Source: Seiridium cupressi (lineage: Eukaryota > Ascomycota > Sordariomycetes > Amphisphaeriales > Sporocadaceae). Taken from it: a DNA stretch of 64,000 nt. How positions within the stretch are numbered: the first letter of the stretch is position 1; the number at the start of each line of letters is the position of its first letter. The notes under the pieces were generated by a model, which searched no databases, was not told the origin of the DNA, and worked only from the letters and a program-made list of their open reading frames with translations. Made by a program: the position numbers and the translations under genes. Shown one piece after another: positions 11,679 to 24,439 of this stretch. The DNA lies in NCBI GenBank assembly GCA_036674765.1, contig JARVKI010000017.1:186001-250000 (forward strand), read 5' to 3'.

Positions 11679-13548
11679 CTAACGATTCTTCAAATCGACC
11701 TTTCTATATCTTATCACCTCAATACAGCGCTCATCTACCTCCCGTCGCGCTTCAATTCGGTATCCACCAATCGCAGGCCAGATCTTGGTCCAAGCAGTCC
11801 AGTAGACGCCACCGAGGAACAGAACACCAACGCCAACAACTGGGAACACAAAGTATGGATAACCCTCGGCATTCCAATCGCCATCCGGTGGGATGAACGG
11901 TACGAATGCAAGGAATACGTTGGCGAGAAGGTAGAGCACAGTGACGGGTAGGTATGAGTGCCAAGGCGATAACCAGTTTTCGGACTTCTTCCAATGTAAG
12001 TAAATTAGTCCGGCTGCAACGAAGCCGTTGATCCACGCGCCAGGGTATGTGTAGAGATCAACGATGAAGTTGTATGCCGGGCCAGCAGGGGGTGCAACCA
12101 AAATAACGACGGTGATGAGCCAGTGCAGGAAGAGCTATGGAAGATTAGCATGAGTTACCGTAACGAGGAAACGCTAAGAATCGCATGTGAAGAAGTCGTT
12201 GTAGAAAGGGGAGGGGATAATTTTGGTATGAGATAGTGTGGCATTTTCAACACGGTTTTGGATGTAACATACCGCTGGGGCTGGGGCATTGAATGGCTTG
12301 ATCGATGCCCAAAATGCACTGAATGGCAACAAGCCTTCCTTGCCGAACTCTTGGTTGAGACGAGCGTGGGCAAAACTGACAGCCAAGACGTTTCCAAGAT
12401 TGCTCAGTGCCACGAAAGTTGGGAGACTGCGCGCAGCTGCACTGTCACCGAAAATGTTGCGGAAAAAGACCCCAGCCACGATAACCTCAGATGTCGCCAA
12501 GTCCTCCTTTGAGATGGCTGCGAAGTATGCCACGTTGGCAAGTACATAAAGAATCGTGACGCCACCGATCGCAATGGGAGCAGCCACGGCCAGCGTCTTT
12601 CTCGGATGCCTCAACTCTCCAATAACATAGTTCGCATTCTCCCATCCCTTGTAACTGTATATGACTCGAAGGAGGGCCTGGGCATATGCGTAGGCACCGC
12701 CCCCACCCCAGCCATCGCCCCTGTGGAAGGTGAACGCATCGTCGAAGTTGTGGGGATCTGGGACAAGGCGGCGTCCTGCCAATGCGGCGAACCCAGAGAA
12801 GACGATGAGTAGCAGAACAGCTACCTTGAAGACTCCAAGCACATTCACTAATCTCAAACCCCACCTGGGAAAGACGGAGTGCAACGTCACAGCGAAGGTG
12901 ATACAGACGATTCCGATCCCACGAGCTGCCCAGCCATCTGGTTCGGCGCTTCCAGACGCGAACAGGATGTATCGTCCGAAGGCTAACGCATTACCAGAGG
13001 AAAAGCCGAGAAGAATCATCTGAGAGGCAAGGACGCAAGTGGCTAGATATCGCGGATGGCGATAAACCCTTTCGAGGTAGTTCTTCTCACCACCAGACAA
13101 GGGGATAGCAAGGCCGAATTCGAGGTACACGCTCAAGCCGCAGAACGTCAATATGCCACCTAGAAAAATATTAGTGGTAAAATTCCATACAGGCCTCACA
13201 AATATTATTTACCAACCAACCACAGAATAAGACTGACTCCTACAGATCCTGTGGCAGCAAAAATGCCGGAAGGAGTCGAAAAAACTGTATCGCTATATCA
13301 GTCTTGTTCCGAGTCAAGGAGAGCAGAGCAGACTGCCTACTTCCAGTCCCAATCATTTTATTCAGGATTAAAAATATAGCGCCCGTAACGCCGATCTTTC
13401 TCGAATCGTCGTATCCCTGTACCACCTCGCTCTCAGATGCTGGAGGGGTCTCGGCCTCATCACGCGCGATGGCCCCAATATCACGATCTGAGTCCTTTGA
13501 CATGGTGCGCAATAGTGGCGTCTCCTCGCCGGGTTCGTGAGAGGACAT
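11679..13548 (-). CDS. Amino acid permease, MUP1/MUP3 (methionine permease) type
   Basis: On the minus strand four exons (13548-13341, 13284-13213, 13159-12273, 12134-11679) encode 540 residues. A hydrophilic N-tail of about 50 residues is followed by roughly twelve membrane spans. The first span carries the conserved APC-superfamily start GAIFLILNKMIGTGIFSTPS, with unwound-helix glycines expected to contact the substrate. Further family landmarks are YKGWENANYV and the RHPRKTL loop. Length and pattern match the fungal MUP methionine-permease branch of the LAT/APC family, which imports methionine or related amino acids at the plasma membrane. The exact substrate is inferred from family only. 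Intron 1 splits the IGTG/IFS motif. Confidence 0.85.
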
Positions 13549-14564
13549 GGTGAACAGATGAGCCCCAAGGCAGCGACGAGCACTTAAATACTACCAAATT
13601 CAACCAATTGTAGCTCGACCGTTACACAGCGCAGTGGCGGGAGAGCACGTTACGATTGCTGAATCAACATTCAAGTCGAACCTTGGCAGAAATTTCAGCA
13701 TACGGGGCTTGTCTGGTTGTGATGACAAGGGACGGAAGGTTTTCTGTACGTAAATAAGGTCTTGGTATACTCGGCACAGCAGCCAAAAATGAGGGATGGC
13801 GATGAGTTGCGCGACGTTGTGTGCGTCCTTTGGCCGGGTGGGCCAATCGAGTGGTCGCATTTACAGTACTCGCAATGAGGCTCACTGAGCACGCCATCAT
13901 CGCCCAGCAGCTTGGTGACCGGGGCGAACCGCAAGTCAGCGACCCAAGTCTTCAAGTAGCAACCACCTGCCTATTGGAGCTTGACGGTCAAGAAGTTGTT
14001 TGAAACTACACGGGAAGACGTGATGGCCCTGCACTTGGCACACTGGTGCTGTCGCACACTATACCTTATACTGAAGAAATGCTTCTTGGGGTTGGCATTT
14101 AACGGCCTTGCTCATGTAAGCCACACCTGAAGGACTGGTTCCAGCCCGTGGGACACGCTAAATTCATGGATACATACAATGTACCACCGGGTACGCTGCC
14201 GATCCGTAATGTAGGGCGATTCAGCTTAAAGACCAGTTGAGCAAATCGTATTCAGTGGCCGTGTTGTTGTCAAACCACCACAAAAACCCAAGTCTTGGTC
14301 AGTTTCCTACGTTCCAGTGGTGGAAAGAATTCTAGACGAAGGCAATTCGTTCTCACAATAATCCGTTAGCACGGATTTTGAGGATCGCTGTTGTGATTGG
14401 TCGGTATTTTTAGTCGGTCATCTCACGCTTCAATTCCAACCTCACCTGGCCATGAACCGCAGTCATAAGATTGTAGCTTTACGTCCTTACTCAAGTTTAT
14501 ACGCGCGTGAGATATTGCACTGCCTATTTTCTTGGTTGAATTGTCAGCTCCTGCCCTTGCTGCC
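13549..14564. other. Divergent promoter region between the permease and the CorA-like gene
   Basis: About 1 kb lies between the permease start (13548, minus) and the CorA-like gene start (14565, plus). The short antisense frames here are not supported. No RNA gene was seen. Confidence 0.5.
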
Positions 14565-16254
14565 ATGCTTAACGCATTCCGGAGAGCCCCTTTGCGCCTT
14601 ACGCCAAGTGATGCCAGCGGCGGTGATTTCGCCTATATAGAGGCTTGGCAGAACATCGACGTGAGTGCACCACGCCCAGGGACCAGAAGTTTTACATGAC
14701 ACAGTTATCAGGCCACAGGCACTCGGACAACAGATCTCAAGGCAAAGACATGGGAAAATTATGAGGTTCAGGACTGGGCATGGCGGCAGGGACCTTTTGC
14801 CCGGGCTTCTAGTCATAAAGACGGCAGCAAGTTCGAAGGGGGCTTGAGGATCCTATTCGCACAATCCGAGTTGAAACATCGGCAGGCTGTTCCAGGCGCC
14901 TTGATATCTAGCCAAGTCCTTGAGGCACTTCAGCTGCCAGCTTCCACCTTCGCGTCATTTCAGCAACAATCTGGCGTGTTCTCGTGCCACATATTCCCAG
15001 AAGGGACCTCGATTGATGAATGCAAAAGACTTAGTGAGTGTTTGCTGGCCGCATGTTCTAGCCAAACTGACTATTCGAGGCCTGGTTTTCAGGACACCGC
15101 AAAAACGAGAATGCACCATTGGAGGCTTTGCCTTGGCCCATGATTTTGAAACGGGTATCACGACGGCCTTGAGTCTAGGCAACCATTTCCAACTGCATGA
15201 GTACAAATCCACGCAAGGTACCCCAAGCCCCCCACCAGCTATGGAGGAATTCCTGCACAATTAAGAGACTCCGAAAATCTGTGGAGTCATGCTCTTCTGT
15301 TACCTTGTCTGTTCCTGGTAGTTCATGTGCAGCGCGTTCGAACTTACATCATGGAGGACTTGAGTGACCAGATTGTCCTTGTCGAAAATAGAGTCGGCGT
15401 CACTCAAATACGCCGTGCGCAGAAACATTTCTATGCTGGGAAAGACTTTGGTAACAGCTTGTTCGTCTGCGAGCAGCTTCAAAGAGAACAAGCCAAAGCT
15501 CACGCGGAAAATCAACAACCTATCCACATGGCTCATCTTCACGAAACGATCACCCCAGTGGGACATTAATTGCATCAAATTTCTACTCCAACTGCTCAAT
15601 GGTAACCAGAGGTTTTTAGCCTACCGCGACATTCCGGCCCAGACTTTCCGAGAGACGCTGGACTATGTGCAGAACTATAGCGAGGCTGGTCTAGAAGTCA
15701 CCCAGTCGTCTGAGGCCAGGATGCACCTCCAGCTCAATATTGTAAGTCACTTCGTCCACTGATTGAGAATCCATGAGTTCATGCTGTTCACAGCTATACA
15801 CATCAGTTGCCCAAGATGATGGTCAAACAAGCGCGCGTCTGGCAGCTTCGGCTGGCAAGGATAGCACTTCAATGAAAATCATTGCCTTGATAACTGCTGC
15901 ATACCTGCCAGCAACCTTTGTAGCAGTGGGTCTGCCCTCATCGATTCCTCGTATAACCGCTGATTTGAGAAGACAATGTTTAGCATGGGCATGTTCGACT
16001 GGCAGTCCCAGAATCCCAACGATGACAACGATAATGCTTCGAAGAGCTCTGTATCGCCAGACTTCTGGATATACTGGGCTGTGGCGGTACCTTTGACAAT
16101 CATCACCCTCGCTGGCTGGGCCACATGGTGGAAATTCGAACAACACCGATTTGACCTTAATGTACAGCAAGCCATAAGAGACAAGCCGCCATCGCTGGAT
16201 TCGAGTGAGACTGAAGGAAAAAGACGGTCCAAGTTTCCCTTGAGATTCTCGTGA
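14565..16254 (+). pseudogene. CorA-like metal-ion transporter family gene with a broken reading frame
   Basis: The recognisable exons are 14565-14660, 14712-15033, 15080 to about 15261, about 15265-15741, 15794-15925 and 15970-16254. The C-terminal part is clear: AGKDSTSMKIIALITAAYLP with ATFVA, then across an intron TMFSMGMFDWQ, then a second membrane span near FWIYWAVAVPLTIITLAGWA. This two-helix end with a GMN-like signature is typical of fungal CorA-like proteins. The frame breaks twice. A TAA at 15262-15264 follows MEEFLHN, while family-like sequence resumes one frame over (DSENLWSHALLLPCL). Between about 15400 and 15470 the frame shifts back to KLTRKINNLSTWLIF. Two compensating single-base changes, sequencing errors or very short unusual introns would all explain this. 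Without reads I call it a probable recent pseudogene. Confidence 0.65.
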
Positions 16255-16731
16255 ATTCTGGCCAGAGCCATTTGAGATTCCGAACTGCTCTTTGAATAGT
16301 TGAATACTGTCCTCTATGGCACGGCATGGTTAAATAGCAGAGTACGGGTCATTGAGCGCATTCCGGTGGCTGAACTGATTAAGGATATACTGTATTGAGG
16401 TCCAGAAAGCCTAAGCCACAACTCTTAGATCCAAAATTACATGTGTAATGTCTTCATTTCGCTGTCGGATGCGACCCTCAAACCCAGAGCCGCACACCGG
16501 CATTCTGCCCGGCATCGGCAAACCACCGGGATATGCGGGGAATCCGCTATCTTGCCGATACTCCACGCTGCTGTTCCCCCTCAACTTTAGTGCTCTTCCC
16601 AGTAACATGTTCAAGTGGAGCGCCCTCTATAAAGTCGAAGACAGCAAGATGCGACTTTCCAGGATGTCGCGCGGCGAGGCAGGCGAGGATCCTTTCTGCG
16701 AAATTACCTGAAATCGAAATCACAAGTCGAG
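16255..16731. other. Intergenic region / promoter of the acid sugar kinase gene
   Basis: A 477-base gap between the CorA-like gene and the kinase start. No gene is seen. Confidence 0.6.
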
Positions 16732-18165
16732 ATGACGTCCCACCCTCAACTCAAAGTGACCTTGGCCAGTCTACCACCACCTCCCGCAGGCAATCGGCGG
16801 GAACAGGTTCAAGCACTCCTACGCAACCCAGACTCTAAAGTCCCGATCCTCGTAGCGCTCGACGATGACCCGACAGGAACACAGACATGTCATGATATTC
16901 ACGTCCTTACGGTGTGGGACACGCCGACCTTGGTCTCCGAGTTCCGCGCAACCAAGACGGGTGGCGGCTTCTTCATCCTGACCAACTCGCGAGCTCTACA
17001 CTCAGGCCCGACAAGAGCCTTGATCACCGAGATATGTGCGAACCTGAAGGCGGCGTCTGCTGAGACGGGCACACCTTTCGAGATTGTGCTTCGTGGCGAC
17101 AGCACCTTGCGCGGACACTTCCCACTGGAGGCCGAGGCAGCGGAAGACGTGCTGGGAGTCGCGGACGCGTGGCTGCTCTGCCCATTCTTCCTGCAAGGCG
17201 GACGCTACACTATCGATGATGTACACTATGTTGCAGAAGGCGAGACGCTTGTACCGGCCGCGGAAACGCCATTTGCGAAAGATGCGACTTTCGGCTACAA
17301 GAGCTCGAATCTGAGAGAATACGTGGTGGAGAAGAGCAAAGGGGCGATTCCGAAAGAAAAGGTGACGAGCCTAAGTCTGGAAACCATCCGGGTTGGTGGA
17401 TCTGAAAAGGTGCTCGACCAGCTGAGGAATGTCGATAAGGGAACTGTGGTGGTGCTTAATGCCGCGGCCGAGGAGGATGTCGATGTGGTCATTCTGGCGC
17501 TCCTGAAAGCAGCAAGCGCTGGGAAGCGCTACCTTTTCCGCACTGGAGCTGCGTTCGTGTCTGCGAGATTAGGCATTGCCCCGATCCCGCCGATATCAGC
17601 GAAACAGCTCGACCTGTCCGGGGAGGTCGGTGGCCTGATCATTGCCGGCTCATACGTACCAAAGACGACAGCACAACTAGAAGTTTTGAGGTCAAAGAGC
17701 GGTGGTAACCTCACGAGCGTAGTGATCGATGTTCGCACATTGCTCAAGTCTGAGGACTCCGCTCGCACCGAAATGGTGAAAGCTATCGAGACGGCTGAGA
17801 AGGAGATACAGCGTGGCCAGGACGTGCTGGTAATGACAAGCCGCGAGCTGATTACTGGCGAAGACGAAGCCAAGAGCTTGGATATTGGATCCATAGTGGC
17901 CAAAGCATTGGTGTCGTTCCTTGTCGATCTCAAGACAAAGCCGCGATATGTTATTGCGAAGGGCGGTATTACGTCGTCCGATATGGCTACGAAGGGACTG
18001 ATGATGAAGAAAGCTATGATTGTTGGCCAGGCTGCTCCAGGAGTACCACTTTGGAGGTGCGACGAGCCATCTGCCAAGTGGCCTGGCCTGCCATATGTCG
18101 TCTTTCCAGGCAACGTTGGCTCCAACGAGACTCTGTATGACGTCGTCAATGGTTGGGGAGTGTAG
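16732..18165 (+). CDS. Four-carbon acid sugar kinase family protein (DUF1537)
   Basis: A single exon encodes 477 residues, near the family's usual 420-480. The N-terminal substrate-domain motif LVALDDDPTGTQT (about 40-52) and LRGDSTLRGHFPLEAEA (about 122-138) are diagnostic. The C-terminal nucleotide domain has IAKGGITSSDMA and VFPGNVGSNETL. Characterised bacterial members (OtnK, DtnK, LtnK types) phosphorylate tetronates or 3-oxo-tetronates with ATP in catabolism of acid sugars. The fungal substrate is unknown. Downstream the gene is convergent with a Zn2Cys6 regulator only 64 bases away, and a transporter and an NAD-binding oxidoreductase follow. The context supports a sugar-acid pathway. 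Confidence 0.9.
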   Translation: MTSHPQLKVTLASLPPPPAGNRREQVQALLRNPDSKVPILVALDDDPTGTQTCHDIHVLTVWDTPTLVSEFRATKTGGGFFILTNSRALHSGPTRALITEICANLKAASAETGTPFEIVLRGDSTLRGHFPLEAEAAEDVLGVADAWLLCPFFLQGGRYTIDDVHYVAEGETLVPAAETPFAKDATFGYKSSNLREYVVEKSKGAIPKEKVTSLSLETIRVGGSEKVLDQLRNVDKGTVVVLNAAAEEDVDVVILALLKAASAGKRYLFRTGAAFVSARLGIAPIPPISAKQLDLSGEVGGLIIAGSYVPKTTAQLEVLRSKSGGNLTSVVIDVRTLLKSEDSARTEMVKAIETAEKEIQRGQDVLVMTSRELITGEDEAKSLDIGSIVAKALVSFLVDLKTKPRYVIAKGGITSSDMATKGLMMKKAMIVGQAAPGVPLWRCDEPSAKWPGLPYVVFPGNVGSNETLYDVVNGWGV

Positions 18166-18229
18166 CCCTGAATATCATGATATTTAATTCAAGAACTTTT
18201 GCATGCATTATCGTTTTATTTTCCTCATG

Positions 18230-20681
18230 TCAGTAAGAGAACTGACTCGTCAGCAGGTTATAGACATCATTCGCCGAGTCGCTTCCGAATGCCTCGTAGA
18301 TGAGGCTATCATTCATCACTGCCAAGTCATCCAAGAAGTTGTGTCTGCCAACGCCACCGGCGGCATACGGATCCCACGGTGCGCCTTCCGCTCCTGTAAA
18401 GACGCCATCCATCGATGTCTCTTGACCGGCTGGGCTCGGCCCATAGCCCATAGGGCCAAAGCTTACAACCGAATCTTGACCCGGAGAGACGCCCGTTCCC
18501 AACTCACCTGGCAATTTCTGGGTTTTAGTGGGCACTTTTCTCAGATTGGCCAACATTTTCTCCAAACCCAATGCGATATGATAAAGGAGGTGTCTCTCTG
18601 ACGTGACGGAACTCTTCAGTAGAAAAATCATGCGCTCGAGCAGGTGCGATACATAATTCGACTCGACGTTGAGTCCCATGATGCGATTCCACTTCGTGGC
18701 CACCTTCATAAGGAAGACTGAAGCGAAGGCGATCATCGTGTGTACGTAGAGTGGCGTCCCCACCAGGGCCCTGCGCATGTCCTCTTCCTCCAGCACGAAC
18801 GTCAGGATGCTTGCGGCAGCCGAGATGGCCATGTTCGCAAACTCCTTCCTCTCAGTTGAGAGCCGCCCCTGAGACAGACTGACGCCGCGGATCGCCAAGG
18901 AGTTGAATTGAAGCTTGGCAAAGTACGAGTAAAGAATGATACCCTTCGGTGGAAAGGAGCCAATGAACCGGTTGTTCTCCTGCCGAGCGTTCCACCTCAT
19001 GCGCCACTGGTCGATCTCCAGGTTGAAGTTCCGCAGGTCAGCAAAGTCGCCGTCGTTCAGCATGGCTCCGGCCGGATCGTGGTGAGGAAGCTTGCGCTCC
19101 ATGAAACGATCGTAGATGCACGTCATAATCTGCATCAGCGACACTTGGGACAAGATCCTTCGATCTAATGCATCTGCAAATGGTGATTGGAGGAAGAGCT
19201 CGTGTTGGCGAATCTGTAATGACTCTGCAATCATGGGTGGTCGTCCGTACGCGATAGAGAAGTGGTGATCGCAGACGTAGAGCATGTACCACAAACGGGC
19301 TCGCAGGAAGTGCTCTTTGTCGCCTTCGAGCGCTCTCGAGAATGACTGATGTATATTCAACTCGGTCGCGATTCTGATCGCGTGACCGGAAAGCTTCCAG
19401 GAGACTTGACATAGTTAGTGATTGAAGGTAATGGGTCATTACAGATGATAACGAGCAGTAACGAGAAGCGATGATTGATTGCACTACGACTTACCCTCAG
19501 ATAGCCAGAATGCTGCAATACACAAAGCACGAACATCGTCTATACTGTGATAGCGAGAGAACATTGAGCTCGATATCAGCGACAGGAACTCCTTGTAGCA
19601 TTTGTCAAAAGTCTCGGCGCTTGTGGGTATATGAAGTGCCGTGACGGTCAAGATCGTGGCAGTGAGGACCTCCGATGACTGCCGGACTGATTCGAAACTC
19701 GGATGGGTCTGTTCAAGCCCTACCCACAGGTAGTGGTTGAGGCTTGTATGGAAGCTGTTGATCGGACTTGTCAGTAAAGTCCCTCGCAAACACGGTTTAC
19801 AGACCATACCTTCGGTACAGATCCTCAGCTTCCGGCAAGGAGATAACACCTCTAGATATGAAGTCGTTCAGTTCTCCGGCCCCGTCGGCAAACGAGCGGA
19901 TTGTCTTTGCCCTATTACTGCGGATATTCCTAAGTCGCGTCACCTCGTACAGGCTACCCATGGGTTCGTCCACGTTGACCGAACCGCTGCTGCTCTGTTC
20001 CCCATTACTGGCCGGCTCAGGGGAATTGTCCCTCGTCATGGCCATCCGCATATTATCCTCTTCTCTATTCGATAGAGCCGTAATCGCGGGGCTGTGTTCG
20101 GGTTGGATCGCATCATTTACTTCTTTACGACCAGCTCCCGCCGGTGCTGACTGTTTGTTTGTGGCTCCCTGATTAATCAGAGTATCCAAAGATGCGCTCA
20201 TCCGCCGGATCTCCTCTCGCATAGCATCGATCTTTCGTCTACGCCTTTGTTAACCTTGGTCCAGTTGATCGACGTAGCTAATGTCGACTCACTCATAGCT
20301 ATTGACCGAAGACACCGGGGACAGTTCTGAGAACGATTCCGACATGACCACCCGCTTGAAGACACAGGCCGATATACCTCTGCGCAGACAGTTCTTGCAC
20401 TTTGTGTCCCCGGGCAGCACCTCGCATTTCATCTTCTGTTTCTTACATTCGACGCCTGTACTAACAATCAATTTCTGGATTTGCTATTGGATTAGGCGCG
20501 TCTTAGCGTTTGACCTACATGCACGAGGCTTTCGCCCTGGTCCATTTCGTCGAACGCCTTCATATTGCCCAGTGTTCACTGTTTTCTCAGCCCGTCCAGA
20601 TTCTATTGGTGGAGACGGCGTCGTCGTACGAGCAGGCTCGTGCATCTCCATCGCATAGGAATATCTCTGTGAGGTTTCCAA
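18230..20681 (-). CDS. Zn2Cys6 transcription factor with fungal-specific regulatory domain
   Basis: Five minus-strand exons (20681-20519, 20455-20293, 20238-19810, 19754-19495, 19404-18230) encode 729 residues. The binuclear zinc cluster is complete: Cys55, 58, 65, 74, 77 and 85 (C-x2-C-x6-C-x8-C-x2-C-x7-C). An intron splits the first cysteine codon, a common position in this family. A linker and dimerisation region follow (RKIDAMREEIRRMSASLDTL). The middle homology region starts near FHTSLNHYLWVGLEQTH and includes WYMLYVCDHHFSIAYGRPPM, the hallmark of the fungal_trans domain. It acts in the nucleus as a sequence-specific regulator. Its place inside the kinase/transporter/oxidoreductase block makes it the likely local regulator; this is inference. 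Confidence 0.9.
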
Positions 20682-21697
20682 TGTCTCAATTCGCCTTGGC
20701 TCGCAGTGACGGTAAATCGGTAATTAGGTGAATGATAAGGGATGTGAAGGCAGCTGGAATAATGCTGTGCGGCAGCAGTGACCCCGGCTTTTCGGCTTTC
20801 ATTTACCGTACTATGACCCTCACTCGTCCCCACAGCTCCACGCGGATCCTCTGCTAGTTATAGCTAGTGGGAATGTTGTGAAAGCTGGGGATGCGGGGGG
20901 GTACAATACAAACTTGACTTAGCATTGTTCGAATCCGGCGAGGTTTAGGGTGAATTGTAGTGCGCGCAGTGGTTCACACTTATCAACACGACCAATGTTA
21001 CCAGAGATGGCCTGACTCCATCTCCATCACGAGCAAGTACGCTCAAGGACCAGTGATCCTGTATTGGTCTGATATCCTACCGCAAGCCCATTGGGTAGTG
21101 TAGGTGCGCTAATCTCCGTCTGGGATGGAAAGGAACATCAAGGCGCGCCTCAAGGAGCACATGTGAGGGCCACAAGACTGTCTATTTCTTGTGGTCCAGA
21201 CCATGGCGACTCATTCGACCGATATCCGGCCACATAATCACTACCATCGGCATCTTGGACCATCTCGAGGATTCAATTTTCGTCGCGAGGCACTGGCCAG
21301 ACATAATCAGGGTCTAAATTATAGGCTTTGTGGCGGAGCGCGGCAGAACACCTGAGAAGTGCTGCGAGAAATTAGTCACCCACTTTGAACATCACTGCTT
21401 CAAATTTTAGAGTGCCAGTCTCTCTTCAATGCTACATTGCACTTCCACTTTCGAGTTGTATATGCGAACTTGAAGACACCAGAGGACTGACTGTTCATGC
21501 CAGTCTCTGCAGACGGGTGATGGGGGGCTCACTTCATTTCGGCGCTCAAAACAGGCGCTAACGAAAACAACCGGGACAAGACGTGTCGTATCTGAGGTTA
21601 ACTAATTACCAAATGGATAGAGTTCAAGACATGTTATTTGGCTGTTCTGCTATATAGACATATTTCGTCTCGCGCAAGAGGGCACCTTAGTCCATCC
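20682..21697. other. Intergenic region / promoter of the Zn2Cys6 regulator
   Basis: About 1 kb between the regulator's start and the 3' end of the transporter gene, both on the minus strand. No supported frame. GC and AT content alternate and no repeat was recognised. Confidence 0.5.
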
Positions 21698-23642
21698 TTA
21701 AATCTGGTACCTGGCAAGCTTTGCCGCACGGATTCCACCCAATGGTCGTCCAGCAGTTGGGTGCTCGTGGTGATGTGCTGCAATATCTGACTTGCCCTCT
21801 ACGACACCTTCCTCCAACGTGAAGCCTTCAGACTCCAACTTCTCCATCTTTCCATTGTCCTTCTTGAGGAAGAAAGAGAGAGCGATGGCCGAAACCATTG
21901 TCACGACGCACAGCGCCAAGTTTACGCTCCAGGCTGACATTCATGTTAGCAATAGTCCCTCTGTATTCTGAAATCCGTGTACTTACCAGTCGTATATCTC
22001 GGCCCAGCACTGTCCGGGTAGAGGTAGGGTGTCCAGACCAAGGCCAAGTTCCCAATGGAGTTGTTCATCGCCAGGCCGATGGCCCGCTTCTTCTGGGGGC
22101 GTGCTGCAATGTTGGCCATCCAGGCGTTAGAGATCTGAAAGCAGCCGTATGTGCCGGGCAGCATGAGAAAGAGTGCAAAGTATCGGGCGGCGATGTTGGT
22201 GGTTGCGATGGTGATGACGATACCAACAATGGCAACGATGGTCGGGTAGATGATGTGTGGCGAGCGCTTGCTGGTCTTGTCCGAGTACCAAGTATTGAAC
22301 AAGCAAAAGCACGCAGTAAACAAGTATGGCTAATCAGAGTCAGCCATGCATGCTGGCATAAGAATCTAGGTGTCAAGGTGTCTTACAGGAGCAGTCAGCA
22401 GAAGAGTGTGGATGGTACTGAAACCGAAGTTCTTGACTAGAGTCGGCAGAAAGTTGGTAAGCGATGCGACGGCCTGGAGGCACATCTGGTTGAGGATGCA
22501 GAGCCAGATTCTGAAGTCTTTCGCGGCCATTTTGAAGGCATCCCACTACAACACCCCGAGTCAGTCTTTGCTTCTTTTAACTTTCTTGATGGGTTTTCGG
22601 GAGTTCAAAACCATGTTTCAGGAGCAGAACCGCCGAATCAGGAACCCGTAAACTGCCAAAACAGGCTATACAGGGCCTGAAATAACTCCGGAATTTGCTT
22701 ACTGTCTTTATTTCGGACTCCTCCTCTCCAGCATCCTCAATAAGTCGCACAACACCCAAGGCCTTCTCCTCTTCGCTAAGCCATTTCGTTGTTGTAGGCC
22801 AATCGGGAATAATGAAAGCGGTCACGCAGGCGAAGACTACGGTGGCAGCTCCCTCGATGATGAACAACCATCTAAGATTCGTTAGTTCTTGTCTTTGCCA
22901 AGTGCCCACTATTGGAAACTCACCGCCAACTCGCTATAGCATTGCCCTGAAAGGCAGCAGCAATACCGGCGGCAAACAGACCACCAAATGCTCCACTCAA
23001 CATGGCTGCGCAGAAGAAGATACCGAGACGAAGACCGAGTTCGGCTCGCGTGTACCATCCGGAGAACAGAAATGCGACACCAGCAAAGAATGGTGCTTCG
23101 GCGATACCAAGGAAGAAACGACACGCTGCGATGCCAGCAAAGTTGTTGACGGCGCCTGTGCAACCACTGACAATTCCTTGACTCGACATTAGCTTCTCAA
23201 CGATCATGTTCATCGATGGCTATACAAACACATACCCCAGAGAATCATGACAACGGACAAATATATGCTCGGTCTTGTTAAGCCAAGGATCATGTTGCTC
23301 GGTACTGTCTCGTTATCAGCCGTCTTCTTCTAATCCCTTCGAGCTTGTGTTCGCACCTTGCATCAGGATATAGCCAATGAAGGTCAAGCTCAGCACGATG
23401 TTGTACTCGACCCCCACAAGACCGATATCTGTGACAAGTCCTTGGACCTTCGCCTGGGGTAGCGCGTTACGGTCGATGTAGTTCATGATGTACATGACGA
23501 TCAGAATTGGCAACAGGCGGAAATCGATCTTCCTCATCAGCTTCTTCTCTCTTTCGGCACGTTCTTCGGGTGACCAAGATGCCACAATCGCCGCATAGTT
23601 CGGGGCCGCGCCATCTGCTGCGTCTTGCTGGATGACGCCCAT
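21698..23642 (-). CDS. MFS transporter, anion:cation symporter (Dal5-like) family
   Basis: Seven minus-strand exons (23642-23357, 23304-23236, 23176-22924, 22871-22703, 22545-22387, 22329-21987, 21933-21698) give 504 residues with about twelve membrane spans. The start of the core, RKIDFRLLPILIVMYIMNYIDRNALPQAK, is the standard ACS-family TM1 region (D..N motif). Later landmarks are FLGIAEAPFFAGVAFLFSGW and the central loop IPDWPTTTKWLSEEEKAL. The family includes allantoate, nicotinate, pantothenate and sugar-acid importers driven by proton symport at the plasma membrane. Its start faces the SAF-domain oxidoreductase start across a shared ~800-base promoter, which suggests co-regulation. Intron 4 (22546-22702) is unusually long for this window. 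The substrate is unknown; a sugar acid is inferred from context. Confidence 0.9.
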
Positions 23643-24439
23643 TCTGAGGATGCGAGCTCGGTAGGGGTGAGGATATTATGATAATAGTATTCACAAGAGA
23701 GCAAGACTGACTTCACAGGGGCAATATACGCTGATGAAGTTCAGAGTGATACCCTGCCAGCGATACCAGTGGGCTCACTTAGTCTTATACCTTGATCTAC
23801 ATGGGGCTGGCTACCAACATCATCCAGGGGTTATTTAGAGCCTTCACCTTGGCTTCCCCGGCTTTTGACCCCAGTTCCCCAGTTCTCCAGTTCTCCAGAC
23901 TCCCAGACCACCGTCCCTGGAGGACCACATGTTTCCTTCATCGATCATAGCCTTGTGGAGATGAAGTGTTAGCGTAAGGTCAGCGTGGAGTCTAAAGCCT
24001 CCACTCTCATCATTTCCCGATTTCCCGGAGCGCAGTTCCAAGCCGACCCCAGACCTTTCCCCCGCAAATGGCATGACATGACCCGTGTCGCTGGGAATTA
24101 GTGCGTGCACCGTCTCGCGCTCGCATGTTTCTTCGGTTACGGTTGGCCGACGACCCATCTCCACTCGGGAATTCGCAAAATTGAATGGTATGTGTCGTGC
24201 ATAGTCCGGAATGTATGCCGAGAACGGTGCGTGAGACAGTATTGAGGGGTAACTTGTGATCATACTGGGCACGGAAGAGATATAAGGCCTTTGAAAAGAT
24301 GGTCTAGAGTTTTGGAAAGAGCTCAACCGCATCTCAAAACAACAATCAAGCATCCAGCATAGCTTAGCATCTGCTATTCATTCATTCATTCATTCATTCT
24401 TCTTGCCTCCGCCGATACCGTCCATCAATATCAAACAAG
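23643..24439. promoter_or_regulatory. Shared divergent promoter of the MFS transporter and the SAF-domain oxidoreductase
   Basis: The two ATGs are 797 bases apart and transcribed away from each other. The stretch contains an (ATTC)6 microsatellite at 24376-24399, just before the oxidoreductase start. An antisense open frame (23844-24353) lacks features and is not accepted. Specific regulator sites cannot be named. Confidence 0.5.
24376..24399. repeat. (ATTC)6 microsatellite
   Basis: Six perfect ATTC units lie 41 bases upstream of the oxidoreductase ATG, within its 5' leader. Length variation here could alter the leader. Confidence 0.9.

Noticed and set aside
23844..24353. 169-codon antisense frame in the shared promoter
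   Set aside because: No domain and low-complexity composition; overlaps the likely leader of the oxidoreductase gene.
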